Part shown: in pieces, positions 15,200 through 21,504 of the stretch | Layout: each line of letters begins with the position of its first letter | How positions within the stretch are numbered: the first letter of the stretch is position 1 | Origin: a virus | Length of the DNA stretch: 39,496 bases | Direction: 5' to 3' (one strand) | Virus record (IMG/VR): IMGVR_UViG_3300028610_000299 | Location: 1-39,496 of that record | The notes under the pieces: generated by a model | Database searches by the model: none | Seen by the model: the letters and a program-made list of their open reading frames with translations, nothing else | What the model was told of the DNA's origin: nothing | Made by a program: the position numbers and the translations under genes

Positions 15200-15561
15200 C
15201 TCGACTCCCCCATCACTTCATCCATCAGCATCTGCAAAGCCTCTTCAAGCTCCTGGTCGTCAGCGCGATACACCAACTCCCGCATGTTGTGCAGCAATGG
15301 CGCCATGTCGCTATAGATCAGATGCTTCAGCTCGTTTTTGAACGAGCGTATAGATTCAGTCATTACTGCGCTTTCTGACAAATCGCCGGGGGCACGTGTG
15401 AATCGCTCAAATTTCAAACTGACCCGGTACTCCTTGTCGTGAGTGATATATTCGGAGGGCGAAATATCGGTTTCCATCACAAACCCGGCCAATGCCGCCG
15501 GGCGGGTCGGCAGGTGGCGCCCGGTGTATTCTGCGGTTACTAAGTCTAAAAATTTGCTCAT
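15196..15561 (-). CDS. Accessory protein of unknown function
   Basis: 121 residues. The first half is beta-like (GFVMETDISPSEYITHDKEYRVSLKFERF), and the second helical and acidic (MRELVYRADDQELEEALQMLMDEVMG). Its ribosome-binding leader is a 17-base exact copy of that before the Lar-like gene (15556-15572 and 15064-15080). No family recognised. Confidence 0.62.
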   Translation of the reverse strand: MSKFLDLVTAEYTGRHLPTRPAALAGFVMETDISPSEYITHDKEYRVSLKFERFTRAPGDLSESAVMTESIRSFKNELKHLIYSDMAPLLHNMRELVYRADDQELEEALQMLMDEVMGESR

Positions 15562-15565
15562 CTCT

Positions 15566-15739
15566 CTATCCCTTCAAAGTTTCTCTCAGATCGGCAAGAG
15601 TCTGCCGGCCGCGCTCTTTGTTCTGCTCAGTATTCCCGCGCTTGTTGGTTATGATTACCCCGGTTGGGTTGTCGTTGCGTTCAATATGGTTCGCTCTCTG
15701 CTTCTGGCCAGGCTCGCAGACGTCAATGTATTTCGTCAT
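15566..15739 (-). CDS. 57-residue basic/polar protein
   Basis: Starts at ATG 15739 (ATGA overlap with the helicase-loader stop). Starts MTKYIDVCEPGQKQ and continues with polar, charged sequence (GVIITNKRGNTEQNKERGRQTLADLRE). Too short to assign. It may assist the loader it is coupled to. Confidence 0.6.
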   Translation of the reverse strand: MTKYIDVCEPGQKQRANHIERNDNPTGVIITNKRGNTEQNKERGRQTLADLRETLKG

Positions 15740-16491
15740 TTTCTCAAGCTCTTCCAGTTGAATGCCAACATCTGACCGCCATCCTGGCGGAGTCGATCAA
15801 TAATCCGCTCGCCCATGATGTCTTTCAGGCCGTTGATATCAAGATTGGTGATCAGGATGGTTGGGCGGCGGTTCTCATACCGGCCGTTGATGATGTCGAA
15901 CATGGCGATCTGTTCTGATTCTGTGCCGTACTGCATGCCGATTTCGTCAATGAAAAGGTAATCAGTGGCCACATAGGCTCCGATTACTTGCTCTTCCGTG
16001 TATTCAGAGTCCCTGGACCATGTGCCTCTGATGTCCCTGACCAACTGTCTAGCTGTTGCGAACCTGAAATCCTTACCCCGCTCTCTGAGGTCCTGTGCGA
16101 GCGCCTGTGCAAGAAACGTCTTCCCCGTCCCTACCGTACCAGCGAGGATCAAAGAGTTGACTGAGCGCGATTCTAGGTAGGAATTCAGGGATGTATAAAC
16201 CTTGGCCTGCTCTGGTGCGGGAGTGATGGTTGATAATGAGGCTCCCATGTATCGTGGAGAGATACCCCGGCGGATCAGGTAATCACGTCTAGCAATCTTC
16301 AGCCGCTCTCGTTTGATTTCTGCTTCTTCAGCCTCCCGCTCTTCTCGCTCTTCTTTCGCGCATTCCATGCAGTGATCAAGCACCATGTGCTTACCGAACA
16401 GCTCATCCATGACTTTTGATTGATAGGCGCCGTGCTTCTCGCAATGCCTGGACAGATCCAGGACCGCAAGTTCTTCTGGTGTGACAGACAT
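15736..16491 (-). CDS. DnaC-like AAA+ helicase loader
   Basis: 251 residues. Walker A GTVGTGKT is at 118-125, Walker B LFIDEIG at 179-185, a sensor-like TILITNLD at 212-219, and an arginine-finger region IIDRLR at 231-236. An N-terminal Cys17/His20/Cys41/Cys44 set may bind zinc. DnaC-type proteins open the host replicative helicase ring and place it at the origin. It shares one base with the initiator gene stop, like the O-P pair in lambdoid phages, which points to a two-protein origin-loading system. Confidence 0.93.
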   Translation of the reverse strand: MSVTPEELAVLDLSRHCEKHGAYQSKVMDELFGKHMVLDHCMECAKEEREEREAEEAEIKRERLKIARRDYLIRRGISPRYMGASLSTITPAPEQAKVYTSLNSYLESRSVNSLILAGTVGTGKTFLAQALAQDLRERGKDFRFATARQLVRDIRGTWSRDSEYTEEQVIGAYVATDYLFIDEIGMQYGTESEQIAMFDIINGRYENRRPTILITNLDINGLKDIMGERIIDRLRQDGGQMLAFNWKSLRK

Positions 16492-17183
16492 TAGAAACTC
16501 CCCGATTCAAAGTTCTGAGCTGGCGGCAACGTCTTGGCTGATGTGTTGCCGAAGTTGTTGCCTAGCCAGGTCCTGGCCGATGCCTTCCAGTCCTTCATCT
16601 TCACTCGTCCCACTATCCAACCCTTGCTTGTGTGGTAATCAACAAAGCGCCGGGCTTCGTTTTCGTGCGATTGCTTAGAGACGAAGTATTCCGTTGCCTG
16701 TTCGTAAGTGGGTGGAACAAAGCGTTTAGCTTTGGGCTTCTCTTTAACTTGGTTTACTGGTTCTTGGTTATTGGTTAATGGTTCTTGGTTAGGGTTACCA
16801 GTGGGTTTTGTTTGGGTTGCCAGTGGGTTCCCAGTGGGTTCCGACTGGGTTTCCTTGGAGCCCAAGTGTTTCCGGGGCCTCCCGCCCTTCTTCCCATTTT
16901 CACGGTTTTTCTTCACCGTTTTTCTGTAACCCTTCAACATTTCTTCGCACTTGTTATGAACCCAGCCTTTGTCAGTTAATTCGAAAAATTCAGCTAATAC
17001 GTGATCAATAACCGACTGGGTTTCTAGTCGCAATCTACGAATAACCCACTGGGTTTCTGATGGTATCGGCTGCTCCGTGTTCAGGTAGTGATTGATCAGC
17101 CTCAGATAGACAGCTTCCTCTTCAAGAGATAGATGCCCGGCCTCTAGCGCCCAATCACCAATATTGAATTGGTAATAGTGCAT
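16491..17183 (-). CDS. DUF1376-type replication initiator
   Basis: 230 residues. Residues 1-90 match DUF1376 (MHYYQFNIGDWALEAGHLSLEEEAVYLRLINHYLNTE, trimmed here to its opening), a domain of phage replication proteins. Residues 90-108 are basic (KKNRENGKKGGRPRK). Residues 110-150 are a polar Pro/Asn/Gln/Thr linker. Residues 155-215 (QATEYFVSKQ...FVDYHTSKGWIVG...MKDWKASARTWL) resemble the C-terminal part of DnaT-like primosome proteins. The linker DNA carries 11-base tandem repeats (16787-16852), so this protein is the likely iteron binder and recruiter of the DnaC-like loader. Confidence 0.87.
   Translation of the reverse strand: MHYYQFNIGDWALEAGHLSLEEEAVYLRLINHYLNTEQPIPSETQWVIRRLRLETQSVIDHVLAEFFELTDKGWVHNKCEEMLKGYRKTVKKNRENGKKGGRPRKHLGSKETQSEPTGNPLATQTKPTGNPNQEPLTNNQEPVNQVKEKPKAKRFVPPTYEQATEYFVSKQSHENEARRFVDYHTSKGWIVGRVKMKDWKASARTWLGNNFGNTSAKTLPPAQNFESGSF
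16741..17055. other. Candidate replication origin: 11-bp iterons inside the initiator gene
   Basis: Six contiguous 11-base units run from 16787 to 16852, all with GGGTT (or AGGGTT) at the same phase. The best copies start at 16798, 16820 and 16831 (CCAGTGGGTT) and 16842 (CGACTGGGTT). Two more copies stand apart at 17013-17022 and 17046-17055. Left of the array lies a T/A-rich stretch (16741-16796) with TGGTTCTTGGTTA repeated at 16758 and 16779. Iterons next to an easily melted region, inside the linker of the initiator gene, is how the lambda origin is built. Confidence 0.68.
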
Positions 17184-17192
17184 ATGCGGGCC

Positions 17193-17339
17193 CTATGACT
17201 TCTCTGCCTTGCAAAGCTGCTCCTGGATAAGGTTGCGCACGATCACGGCAAACGTGTTGCCAGTTCGTTTCTTCTCGACCTCCAGGGCCTTGCGCTGGGC
17301 TTCTGTGATACGGATAGGTGATAGCAGTTCGGTAGACAT
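17193..17339 (-). CDS. Ribbon-helix-helix (Arc/CopG-like) regulator
   Basis: 48 residues starting at ATG 17339, behind AAGGA. A beta strand (LLSPIRIT) is followed by helix A (EAQRKALEVEKKRTG) and helix B (FAVIVRNLIQEQL), the standard RHH layout. Such proteins bind operators as paired dimers through the strand. First gene of the leftward operon, directly beside the divergent control region with a clear dyad, so autoregulation and control of both early operons is the obvious inference. Confidence 0.82.
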   Translation of the reverse strand: MSTELLSPIRITEAQRKALEVEKKRTGNTFAVIVRNLIQEQLCKAEKS

Positions 17340-17370
17340 CTGGCGTTCCTTGTTAGTGAGTATGTGACCA

Positions 17371-17441
17371 AGATTAGTCTTAAAAGAATATCGCGTCAAC
17401 ATCAAAAAGGCATTGACACGATATCTGCGGGGGTCTAAAGT
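17371..17441. promoter_or_regulatory. Divergent early promoters with shared operator dyad
   Basis: Rightward: TTGACA (17413-17418), 17-base spacer, TAAAGT (17436-17441). Leftward on the minus strand: TTGACG (17399-17394), 17-base spacer, TAATCT (17376-17371). The -35 boxes lie in the arms of a 12-base inverted repeat, ATATCGCGTCAA (17388-17399) and TTGACACGATAT (17413-17424), which match at 11 of 12 positions around 13 bases. A protein on this dyad would block both promoters. The adjacent RHH gene is the candidate regulator. Confidence 0.75.
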
Positions 17442-17477
17442 TCCAACACACAACGAAACAACAACGAGGGGAAAGAG

Positions 17478-17792
17478 ATGGACACTAATAAGATTTGCGA
17501 GATGCTAGAGGCCAAGGCGGTCCTAGAAGAGAAGCGCCGTCTTCAAGCAGCAGCGGCTGCGTATAACCGAGCTATAGGACTGGCAGGAACTCAGGAGACG
17601 ATTCTTCTGGTTGATAAGGAGGGTAAAGAGTTCCGAATTTACACAGGGCGCATGTTCGAAGCTATTACGGATGCGTTGCTGAAAAAGAGAGATAAGAGGC
17701 TTAAGTCGGAGGCTGTAACTAAGTTTCTAGAGCAGGTTGAAGGATTTCAATCGAACATCGAATCACTGGCGGAATACTGCGCCAACCAATAA
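17478..17792 (+). CDS. Early protein of unknown function
   Basis: 104 residues, first gene of the rightward early operon. GAGGGGAAAGAG precedes the ATG. It is helical and charged at both ends (AKAVLEEKRRLQAAAAAYNRA; KFLEQVEGFQSNIESLAEY) with a beta-like middle (TILLVDKEGKEFRIYTG). The first position after the early promoter is where phages often place host-takeover or anti-defence proteins, but no motif supports a particular role. Confidence 0.7.
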   Translation: MDTNKICEMLEAKAVLEEKRRLQAAAAAYNRAIGLAGTQETILLVDKEGKEFRIYTGRMFEAITDALLKKRDKRLKSEAVTKFLEQVEGFQSNIESLAEYCANQ

Positions 17793-17833
17793 CCAACCCA
17801 GCCCTTAACCGGGGCTACACAACCGAGGCCAGC

Positions 17834-18055
17834 ATGAACCGGACCCGAATCACAGTAGCAATCCTGATAGTCCTGCTGGCCCTGGCATTTTATGGCGACG
17901 GAGACTACGCGGCGGCCCAGGCAGAGCAGGAGGATTATTGCGCGCGGGTAGCCTCTGGGGTTCACACGCACTGGAACAAAAGAATCGACTGCAACGAAGG
18001 GGAAAATAATGCTTTTAATAGACTTCACAGCTCCAAATACAGGGTTCCCAATTAG
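17834..18055 (+). CDS. Small membrane-anchored early protein
   Basis: 73 residues. One N-terminal membrane segment (ITVAILIVLLALAFYG, about 6-21) is followed by a polar domain with EQEDYCARVASGVHTHWN. This is the pattern of a recurrent small early protein in phages of pseudomonads and relatives. The last 47 bases overlap the next gene in another frame. No function known. Confidence 0.62.
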   Translation: MNRTRITVAILIVLLALAFYGDGDYAAAQAEQEDYCARVASGVHTHWNKRIDCNEGENNAFNRLHSSKYRVPN

Positions 18056-18221
18056 CATCCCTGTATCGGCTATCACGGGTTTTGTTCCCTCTGCCAGCAC
18101 CTACGGGAAGACTTTCATTGCCACTGGTGCAGATGGCGCCGATGGTGGCGAGAATGGCTGGTATGTGGCAGAGACCTTCGAGCAGGTTAAAGAGAAGCTT
18201 GCGGAGGTGTTCGTAAAATGA
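18009..18221 (+). CDS. Small early protein of unknown function
   Basis: 70 residues, with AAGGGGAAAATA before ATG 18009. A beta-rich start (MLLIDFTAPNTGFPISIPVSAITGF) leads into GENGWYVAETFEQVKEKLAEVF, where one helix closes the fold. Shape resembles small ligand- or DNA-mimic domains, but no family recognised. Overlaps the next gene in ATGA. Confidence 0.62.
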   Translation: MLLIDFTAPNTGFPISIPVSAITGFVPSASTYGKTFIATGADGADGGENGWYVAETFEQVKEKLAEVFVK

Positions 18222-18379
18222 ACGACCATGACGGGTTGGTAACACCAGAGGGCCAGGCCTTCTCTGACTACATCGAATCTAAGGAAGACAACCCCTACAC
18301 CAGGGACACAGCAGAGCACGGGCGCTATGAGTCGACTATGCGCCGGCTGTTGAAGTCTCACCAGGAGGCGGAAGGATGA
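18218..18379 (+). CDS. 53-residue acidic early protein
   Basis: Read from the sequence between two overlapping starts and stops: ATGA at 18218-18221 and again at 18376-18379. Begins MNDHDGLVTPEGQAF and contains EDNPYTRDTAEHGRYE, a spacing slightly like ribosome-modulation-factor relatives in phages (NPY followed by a His/Tyr helix), but too weak to call. Tight coupling on both sides supports that it is translated. Confidence 0.6.
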   Translation: MNDHDGLVTPEGQAFSDYIESKEDNPYTRDTAEHGRYESTMRRLLKSHQEAEG

Positions 18380-18816
18380 GCGTTACAGAGCAGCTAAAGC
18401 AGCCGTTCGACCCTAAAGTCATACACTGGCGCACAGGGGCAACTAATGCCAAGAAGCTCAAGTGTAAGCCCTGGGAGGCCACCAAAGGGATAGCGCTGGC
18501 GTACGTTGACGCTCGGGATGTGATGAAGCGGCTCGATGATGTCTGCGGTGATTACTGGCAGGTAGAATACCCCTTCGAGGGATGCTGCCGGATCGGTATC
18601 AAGATCGACAACGAGTGGGTATGGCGTAGCAATGGAGCAGGGGAGACCCAGGTAGAAGGCGAGAAAGGGCGTTACTCGGATGCCTTCAAGAGGGCAGCTG
18701 TTCTGTGGGGTGTCGCAAGATATCTCTATTACTTGCCAAACGTCTGGTGTAACTTGAACAACGGGAATATCAGCAACCCACCAGCATTGCCTAAATGGGC
18801 CCTACCAAAAGGATAA
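18376..18816 (+). CDS. Rad52/22-family single-strand annealing protein
   Basis: 146 residues, with AGGAGG seven bases before ATG. The conserved Rad52-type core reads ALAYVDARDVMKRLDDVCGDYW (about 36-57), a beta hairpin CCRIGIKIDNEWVWRSNGAGE, and SDAFKRAAVLWGVARYLYYLP (about 101-121), as in phage annealases of the Sak type. Such proteins anneal complementary single strands during recombination-dependent replication. No 5'-3' exonuclease partner lies next to it. SSB follows one gene later, and Ref and RusA are in the opposite operon. Confidence 0.9.
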   Translation: MSVTEQLKQPFDPKVIHWRTGATNAKKLKCKPWEATKGIALAYVDARDVMKRLDDVCGDYWQVEYPFEGCCRIGIKIDNEWVWRSNGAGETQVEGEKGRYSDAFKRAAVLWGVARYLYYLPNVWCNLNNGNISNPPALPKWALPKG

Positions 18817-18820
18817 AAGC

Positions 18821-19540
18821 ATGAATATTGTATTGTTTCAGGACATCACGACAGATACGAATCTTGAGATGCTAGAGAGAGCTGGCAAGAAATACACCGG
18901 GCTCTATGTCGATATGGACAACAAAGAAGAGCGCAAATATGTCAAAGATAATGCGCAACTGATCGGCGGCATGATCAAGAAGCTTGACCGGGCCCGGATT
19001 GATAAGGCGCGAGACTATAAGACCAAAGTCGAGAAGGAGGCCGGAGATATCAAGCAACGGCTCGAAGCTGCTAACCTGCCCTTCACCCTGCTGATTGACG
19101 AACACAAGGCGAAGCGGGCGAAGATCCTGGCAGAAGAGAAGGCGAAGGTAGACGCCGCGGCACTTGCCCTACAGATCGAAGCTGATCACGAAAGCGCGAT
19201 CATGATGGACAAGATTCAGACCATTGAGAAGGCAGAGCGTGAACAGGCGCAGAAGGAGCGCGACGATCAGATAGCCAAAGAGGCGCGGGAGCAGGCAGAG
19301 AATCAGGCTGTGATCGACAAGGAGCAGGCTGTTCAGCAGGAGCGGGACCGTGCGGCAGCAGAGAAGCGGGCCGAAGAGGAAGCGCAGAAGCGGCGCAAGG
19401 CTAATAGAGCCCATGTTTCAGAGATCCGGCGACAGGCTAAAGAGTCATTGATGGAATATGGTCTCGATGAAGATCATGCCAAGAGTGTTGTCATGGCTAT
19501 CAATGCCGGCGTTATCCAGAACGTGACCATCAACTACTAA
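18821..19540 (+). CDS. Coiled-coil protein between annealase and SSB
   Basis: 239 residues. The N-terminus (residues 1-70) includes GLYVDMDNKEERKYVKDN, and a long Ala/Glu/Lys/Arg-rich coiled coil covers about 85-205. The end (QAKESLMEYGLDEDHAKSVVMAINAGVIQNVTINY, trimmed to its pattern) is globular. Similar coiled-coil proteins sit beside recombinases and SSB in many phages and are thought to help recombination, but no activity can be read from the sequence. AAAGGATAAAAGC precedes the ATG. Confidence 0.75.
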   Translation: MNIVLFQDITTDTNLEMLERAGKKYTGLYVDMDNKEERKYVKDNAQLIGGMIKKLDRARIDKARDYKTKVEKEAGDIKQRLEAANLPFTLLIDEHKAKRAKILAEEKAKVDAAALALQIEADHESAIMMDKIQTIEKAEREQAQKERDDQIAKEAREQAENQAVIDKEQAVQQERDRAAAEKRAEEEAQKRRKANRAHVSEIRRQAKESLMEYGLDEDHAKSVVMAINAGVIQNVTINY

Positions 19541-19554
19541 CCAAAGGAAAGATC

Positions 19555-20025
19555 ATGGCTACGACTATCACAGGCAAACTCAATAAGGACGCTCACCAGT
19601 TCCAGGCGGGCGAGAGTGTCGGATTCGGTATTCGTCTAGGGGTTCAGTATTATGACCGAGAGACAAAGCAAAAGGAGTGGACTAACTACGAAGCGGCGAT
19701 CTTTGCTAAGGCGCCCGGCCAAGTTCAGTTCTACCAGCAGGCGCTGATCGAGGGGGCGGTTATCGAGGTGACAGCTCAGCAACTCAAGATCAAATCATTC
19801 GACGGGCAGAACGGACAAATCCTGAGTATCGAGATGCTAGATGCGCGTGTGGGTTATGTTCACTCTACACAGCAGCCAATGCAGCAACAGGCACCACAGC
19901 AACAACAACAAAACTACCGGCAGCAACAGCCTCAGCAACCACAGCAGCAGCCCATGCAACAACCACAGCAGCAGCAACCGATGGGATCAGGGGCATACGA
20001 CCCTAACGAGCCACCACCCTTTTAA
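19555..20025 (+). CDS. ssb: Single-stranded DNA-binding protein
   Basis: 156 residues. An OB-fold-like region (1-105) includes GKLNKDAHQF, WTNYEAAIFAKAPGQVQFYQQ and GAVIEVTAQQLKI. Then a Gln/Pro-rich linker (about 106-145) and an acidic, Pro-rich tip DPNEPPPF, like the partner-binding tail of bacterial SSB. It would coat single strands and recruit partners. Place after the annealase fits. The repeated CAG/CAA codons make a low-complexity tract at 19867-19978. Confidence 0.88.
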   Translation: MATTITGKLNKDAHQFQAGESVGFGIRLGVQYYDRETKQKEWTNYEAAIFAKAPGQVQFYQQALIEGAVIEVTAQQLKIKSFDGQNGQILSIEMLDARVGYVHSTQQPMQQQAPQQQQQNYRQQQPQQPQQQPMQQPQQQQPMGSGAYDPNEPPPF

Positions 20026-20034
20026 CTAACCACC

Positions 20035-20057
20035 AGAGCCTGCTAGGCGGGCTCTTT
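20035..20057 (+). terminator. Weak terminator or processing hairpin after ssb
   Basis: AGAGCC (20035-20040) pairs with GGCTCT (20050-20055) around a 9-base loop, followed only by TT. With so short a U tract it may slow or partly stop transcription, or stabilise the 3' end of the ssb message, rather than terminate fully. Confidence 0.4.
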
Positions 20058-20145
20058 GGAAGGCGTCCGGTTACTTCAATCACCTGGACAGTGTTTGCTG
20101 GTATCGAGGCCGGGCGTCTTACCAAAGACAATGGAGGGAATAGAG

Positions 20146-20556
20146 ATGAGCGAGAAGATGGTCAAGATTGAATTTAATTGCCACGGGAACAGCTCGCCAG
20201 CTTACTCGTGCAATAAGCCAGGGGACAACTCTGGTGTTTATGTGCAAGCCACTGACGCAAAAGAGCTCCTTGCCGAGAATGCCAGGCTAAGAGAGAAGGT
20301 CAAGCAACTGGAAGCAGATGTTGCCCACCACAACCAGGGCTGGGACAGGTGTGTGGTTGAGAACAATGGGCTAAGGGAGCAGGTTGAGAATATAACGCTA
20401 CAACGAGATGTGCTCGCATTGAACAGGGACGGCAGAGACAGCCAGGTCATAGTTGTGATGGATGGAAACAAGGTGGCTTGTGTCGCTTGGCCAAAATCCC
20501 AAAGCGCATCAATGCCATTGGTAAGGATGCCACCACAAACCACAGAGGGAGAGTAG
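20146..20556 (+). CDS. Early coiled-coil protein
   Basis: 136 residues from ATG 20146, chosen because GGAGGG lies about eight bases upstream. The longer frame (from 20056) begins in the ssb hairpin. Residues 40-95 are a leucine-rich coiled coil (AKELLAENARLREKVKQLEADV, first part). The C-terminus includes SQVIVVMDGNKVACVAW, a likely beta sheet. Similar coiled-coil proteins are common in phage early operons without known function. Confidence 0.65.
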   Translation: MSEKMVKIEFNCHGNSSPAYSCNKPGDNSGVYVQATDAKELLAENARLREKVKQLEADVAHHNQGWDRCVVENNGLREQVENITLQRDVLALNRDGRDSQVIVVMDGNKVACVAWPKSQSASMPLVRMPPQTTEGE

Positions 20557-20558
20557 AG

Positions 20559-20783
20559 ATGGAAGAGGTTAAAAAAGGAGAGCGATGGTATGTCAGCAGG
20601 GCTGGAGCCCTGTGTCTCATTGAGTGCTTAGTGACAGACATCACAGCTGCAACAGTAGAGATAGTGGAGTGCGGCGCAATTGGAAGCAAGCGTGAACGCT
20701 ATACAAAAAAAGGATTGATGTTCATTGAGAGGACCAGAGAATCAGGATTGTCACCAGCACCAGAACAAGAGGAGGATCTGTGA
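20559..20783 (+). CDS. Small early protein, SH3-like composition
   Basis: 74 residues from ATG 20559, behind GAGGGAGAG. It reads VKKGERWYVSRAGALCLIECLVTDITAATVEIVE, five short strands that resemble an SH3-like barrel. No family name given. Its stop overlaps the start of the lipoprotein gene by four bases. Confidence 0.65.
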   Translation: MEEVKKGERWYVSRAGALCLIECLVTDITAATVEIVECGAIGSKRERYTKKGLMFIERTRESGLSPAPEQEEDL

Positions 20784-21040
20784 AAGCATTCGCATTGGTT
20801 CTATTGGTTCTCCTAGCCGGCTGCTCGCCCACAGGTGACACGCTGTATTCCGTAGGAGATAGGGTCTGCGTCAAGGGAACGCCTGTAGCTGGGTATGTGA
20901 AGAGGATTGTAAACCCATATCTGGACCCGTTCGGGAAGCAAAAGTATGTGCTGGTCTTCAAAACAGGGCGAACACTGTATGTCGCACACAGCGGCCTGGA
21001 AACGTGCAACGATTACTTGGCAGAACAGGAGGAGGGGTGA
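20780..21040 (+). CDS. Early outer-membrane-type lipoprotein
   Basis: 86 residues from GTG 20780, preceded by AGAGGAGGATCT. A short basic start and hydrophobic core end in the lipobox LLAGC; Cys15 would be lipidated. Residue 16 is Ser, which favours transport to the outer membrane. The mature part is a small beta barrel-like domain (DRVCVKGTPVAGYVKRIVN, KYVLVFKTGRTLYVAHSG) with two more Cys. Lipoproteins made early by phages often block receptors against further infection. That role is inference. It is too early in the map to be the Rz1 spanin. Confidence 0.78.
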   Translation: MKAFALVLLVLLAGCSPTGDTLYSVGDRVCVKGTPVAGYVKRIVNPYLDPFGKQKYVLVFKTGRTLYVAHSGLETCNDYLAEQEEG

Positions 21041-21348
21041 TGGAAGAATACATACTTGCATTGAGAGAGCCTGTGACAATTGAGGATATGAAGCCGCTCA
21101 TAGGTGAGAAAATTGACGTTCTCAAAACTTGTACGGAGTGGGGGCAAAAAGTCGTTTCAACCGACGAACTGTTGATCACAAGTGTAACATTTCCTGTGGA
21201 TGTCGTGAGCGGTGAATCTGTCGGCGTGATACAGGTATACAGCGACTATAAACTCAAAGGGGAAACAATCTATAACGCATGGAATAGCCTTGAAGGGGTG
21301 AAGAAGTTCATCCAGGCACATCTAGACAGCACCACCCGAATAGACTAA
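21040..21348 (+). CDS. Last gene of first early operon, unknown function
   Basis: 102 residues from ATG 21040, which shares one base with the lipoprotein stop (TGATG). AGGAGGAGGGG upstream is a strong binding site. Mixed alpha/beta protein (REPVTIEDMKPLIGEKIDVLKT; TSVTFPVDVVSGESVGVIQVYSDYKL; final helix SLEGVKKFIQAHLD). No signal peptide or known motif. A structured terminator follows. Confidence 0.7.
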   Translation: MEEYILALREPVTIEDMKPLIGEKIDVLKTCTEWGQKVVSTDELLITSVTFPVDVVSGESVGVIQVYSDYKLKGETIYNAWNSLEGVKKFIQAHLDSTTRID

Positions 21349-21402
21349 TATGAACACGTGCCAGTTAAGTAGTAGGCACCGCTCTTGGGGAAGGGCGATA
21401 AA

Positions 21403-21504
21403 GGTAGACGGTAGAGGGTTTAGATTTGAGGTTTCGGTATTTTGGGTATTCCCCGACATACCGTCTCCACCCACTACCGGGGCTTCAATTCTAAGCCCTT
21501 TTTT
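21403..21504 (+). terminator. Structured leader plus strong intrinsic terminator
   Basis: The final hairpin is GGGCTT (21480-21485) with AAGCCC (21493-21498), a 7-base loop, and T6 (21499-21504). Directly upstream, GGTA (21403-21406) can pair with TACC (21475-21478) and GACGGTA (21407-21413) with TACCGTC (21459-21465), with a smaller TCGG/CCGA stem inside. The whole 100-base unit would be a stable 3' end of the early transcript, or a small RNA released by processing. Confidence 0.85.

Noticed and set aside
19867-19978. CAG/CAA-rich tract as a CRISPR-like or regulatory repeat
   Set aside because: It is the coding sequence of the Gln-rich linker of SSB; there are no regular spacers. No CRISPR array was seen in the window.
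20056-20145. N-terminal extension of the coiled-coil gene at 20146
   Set aside because: The extension begins within the hairpin after ssb and lacks a ribosome site, while ATG 20146 has GGAGGG at proper spacing.
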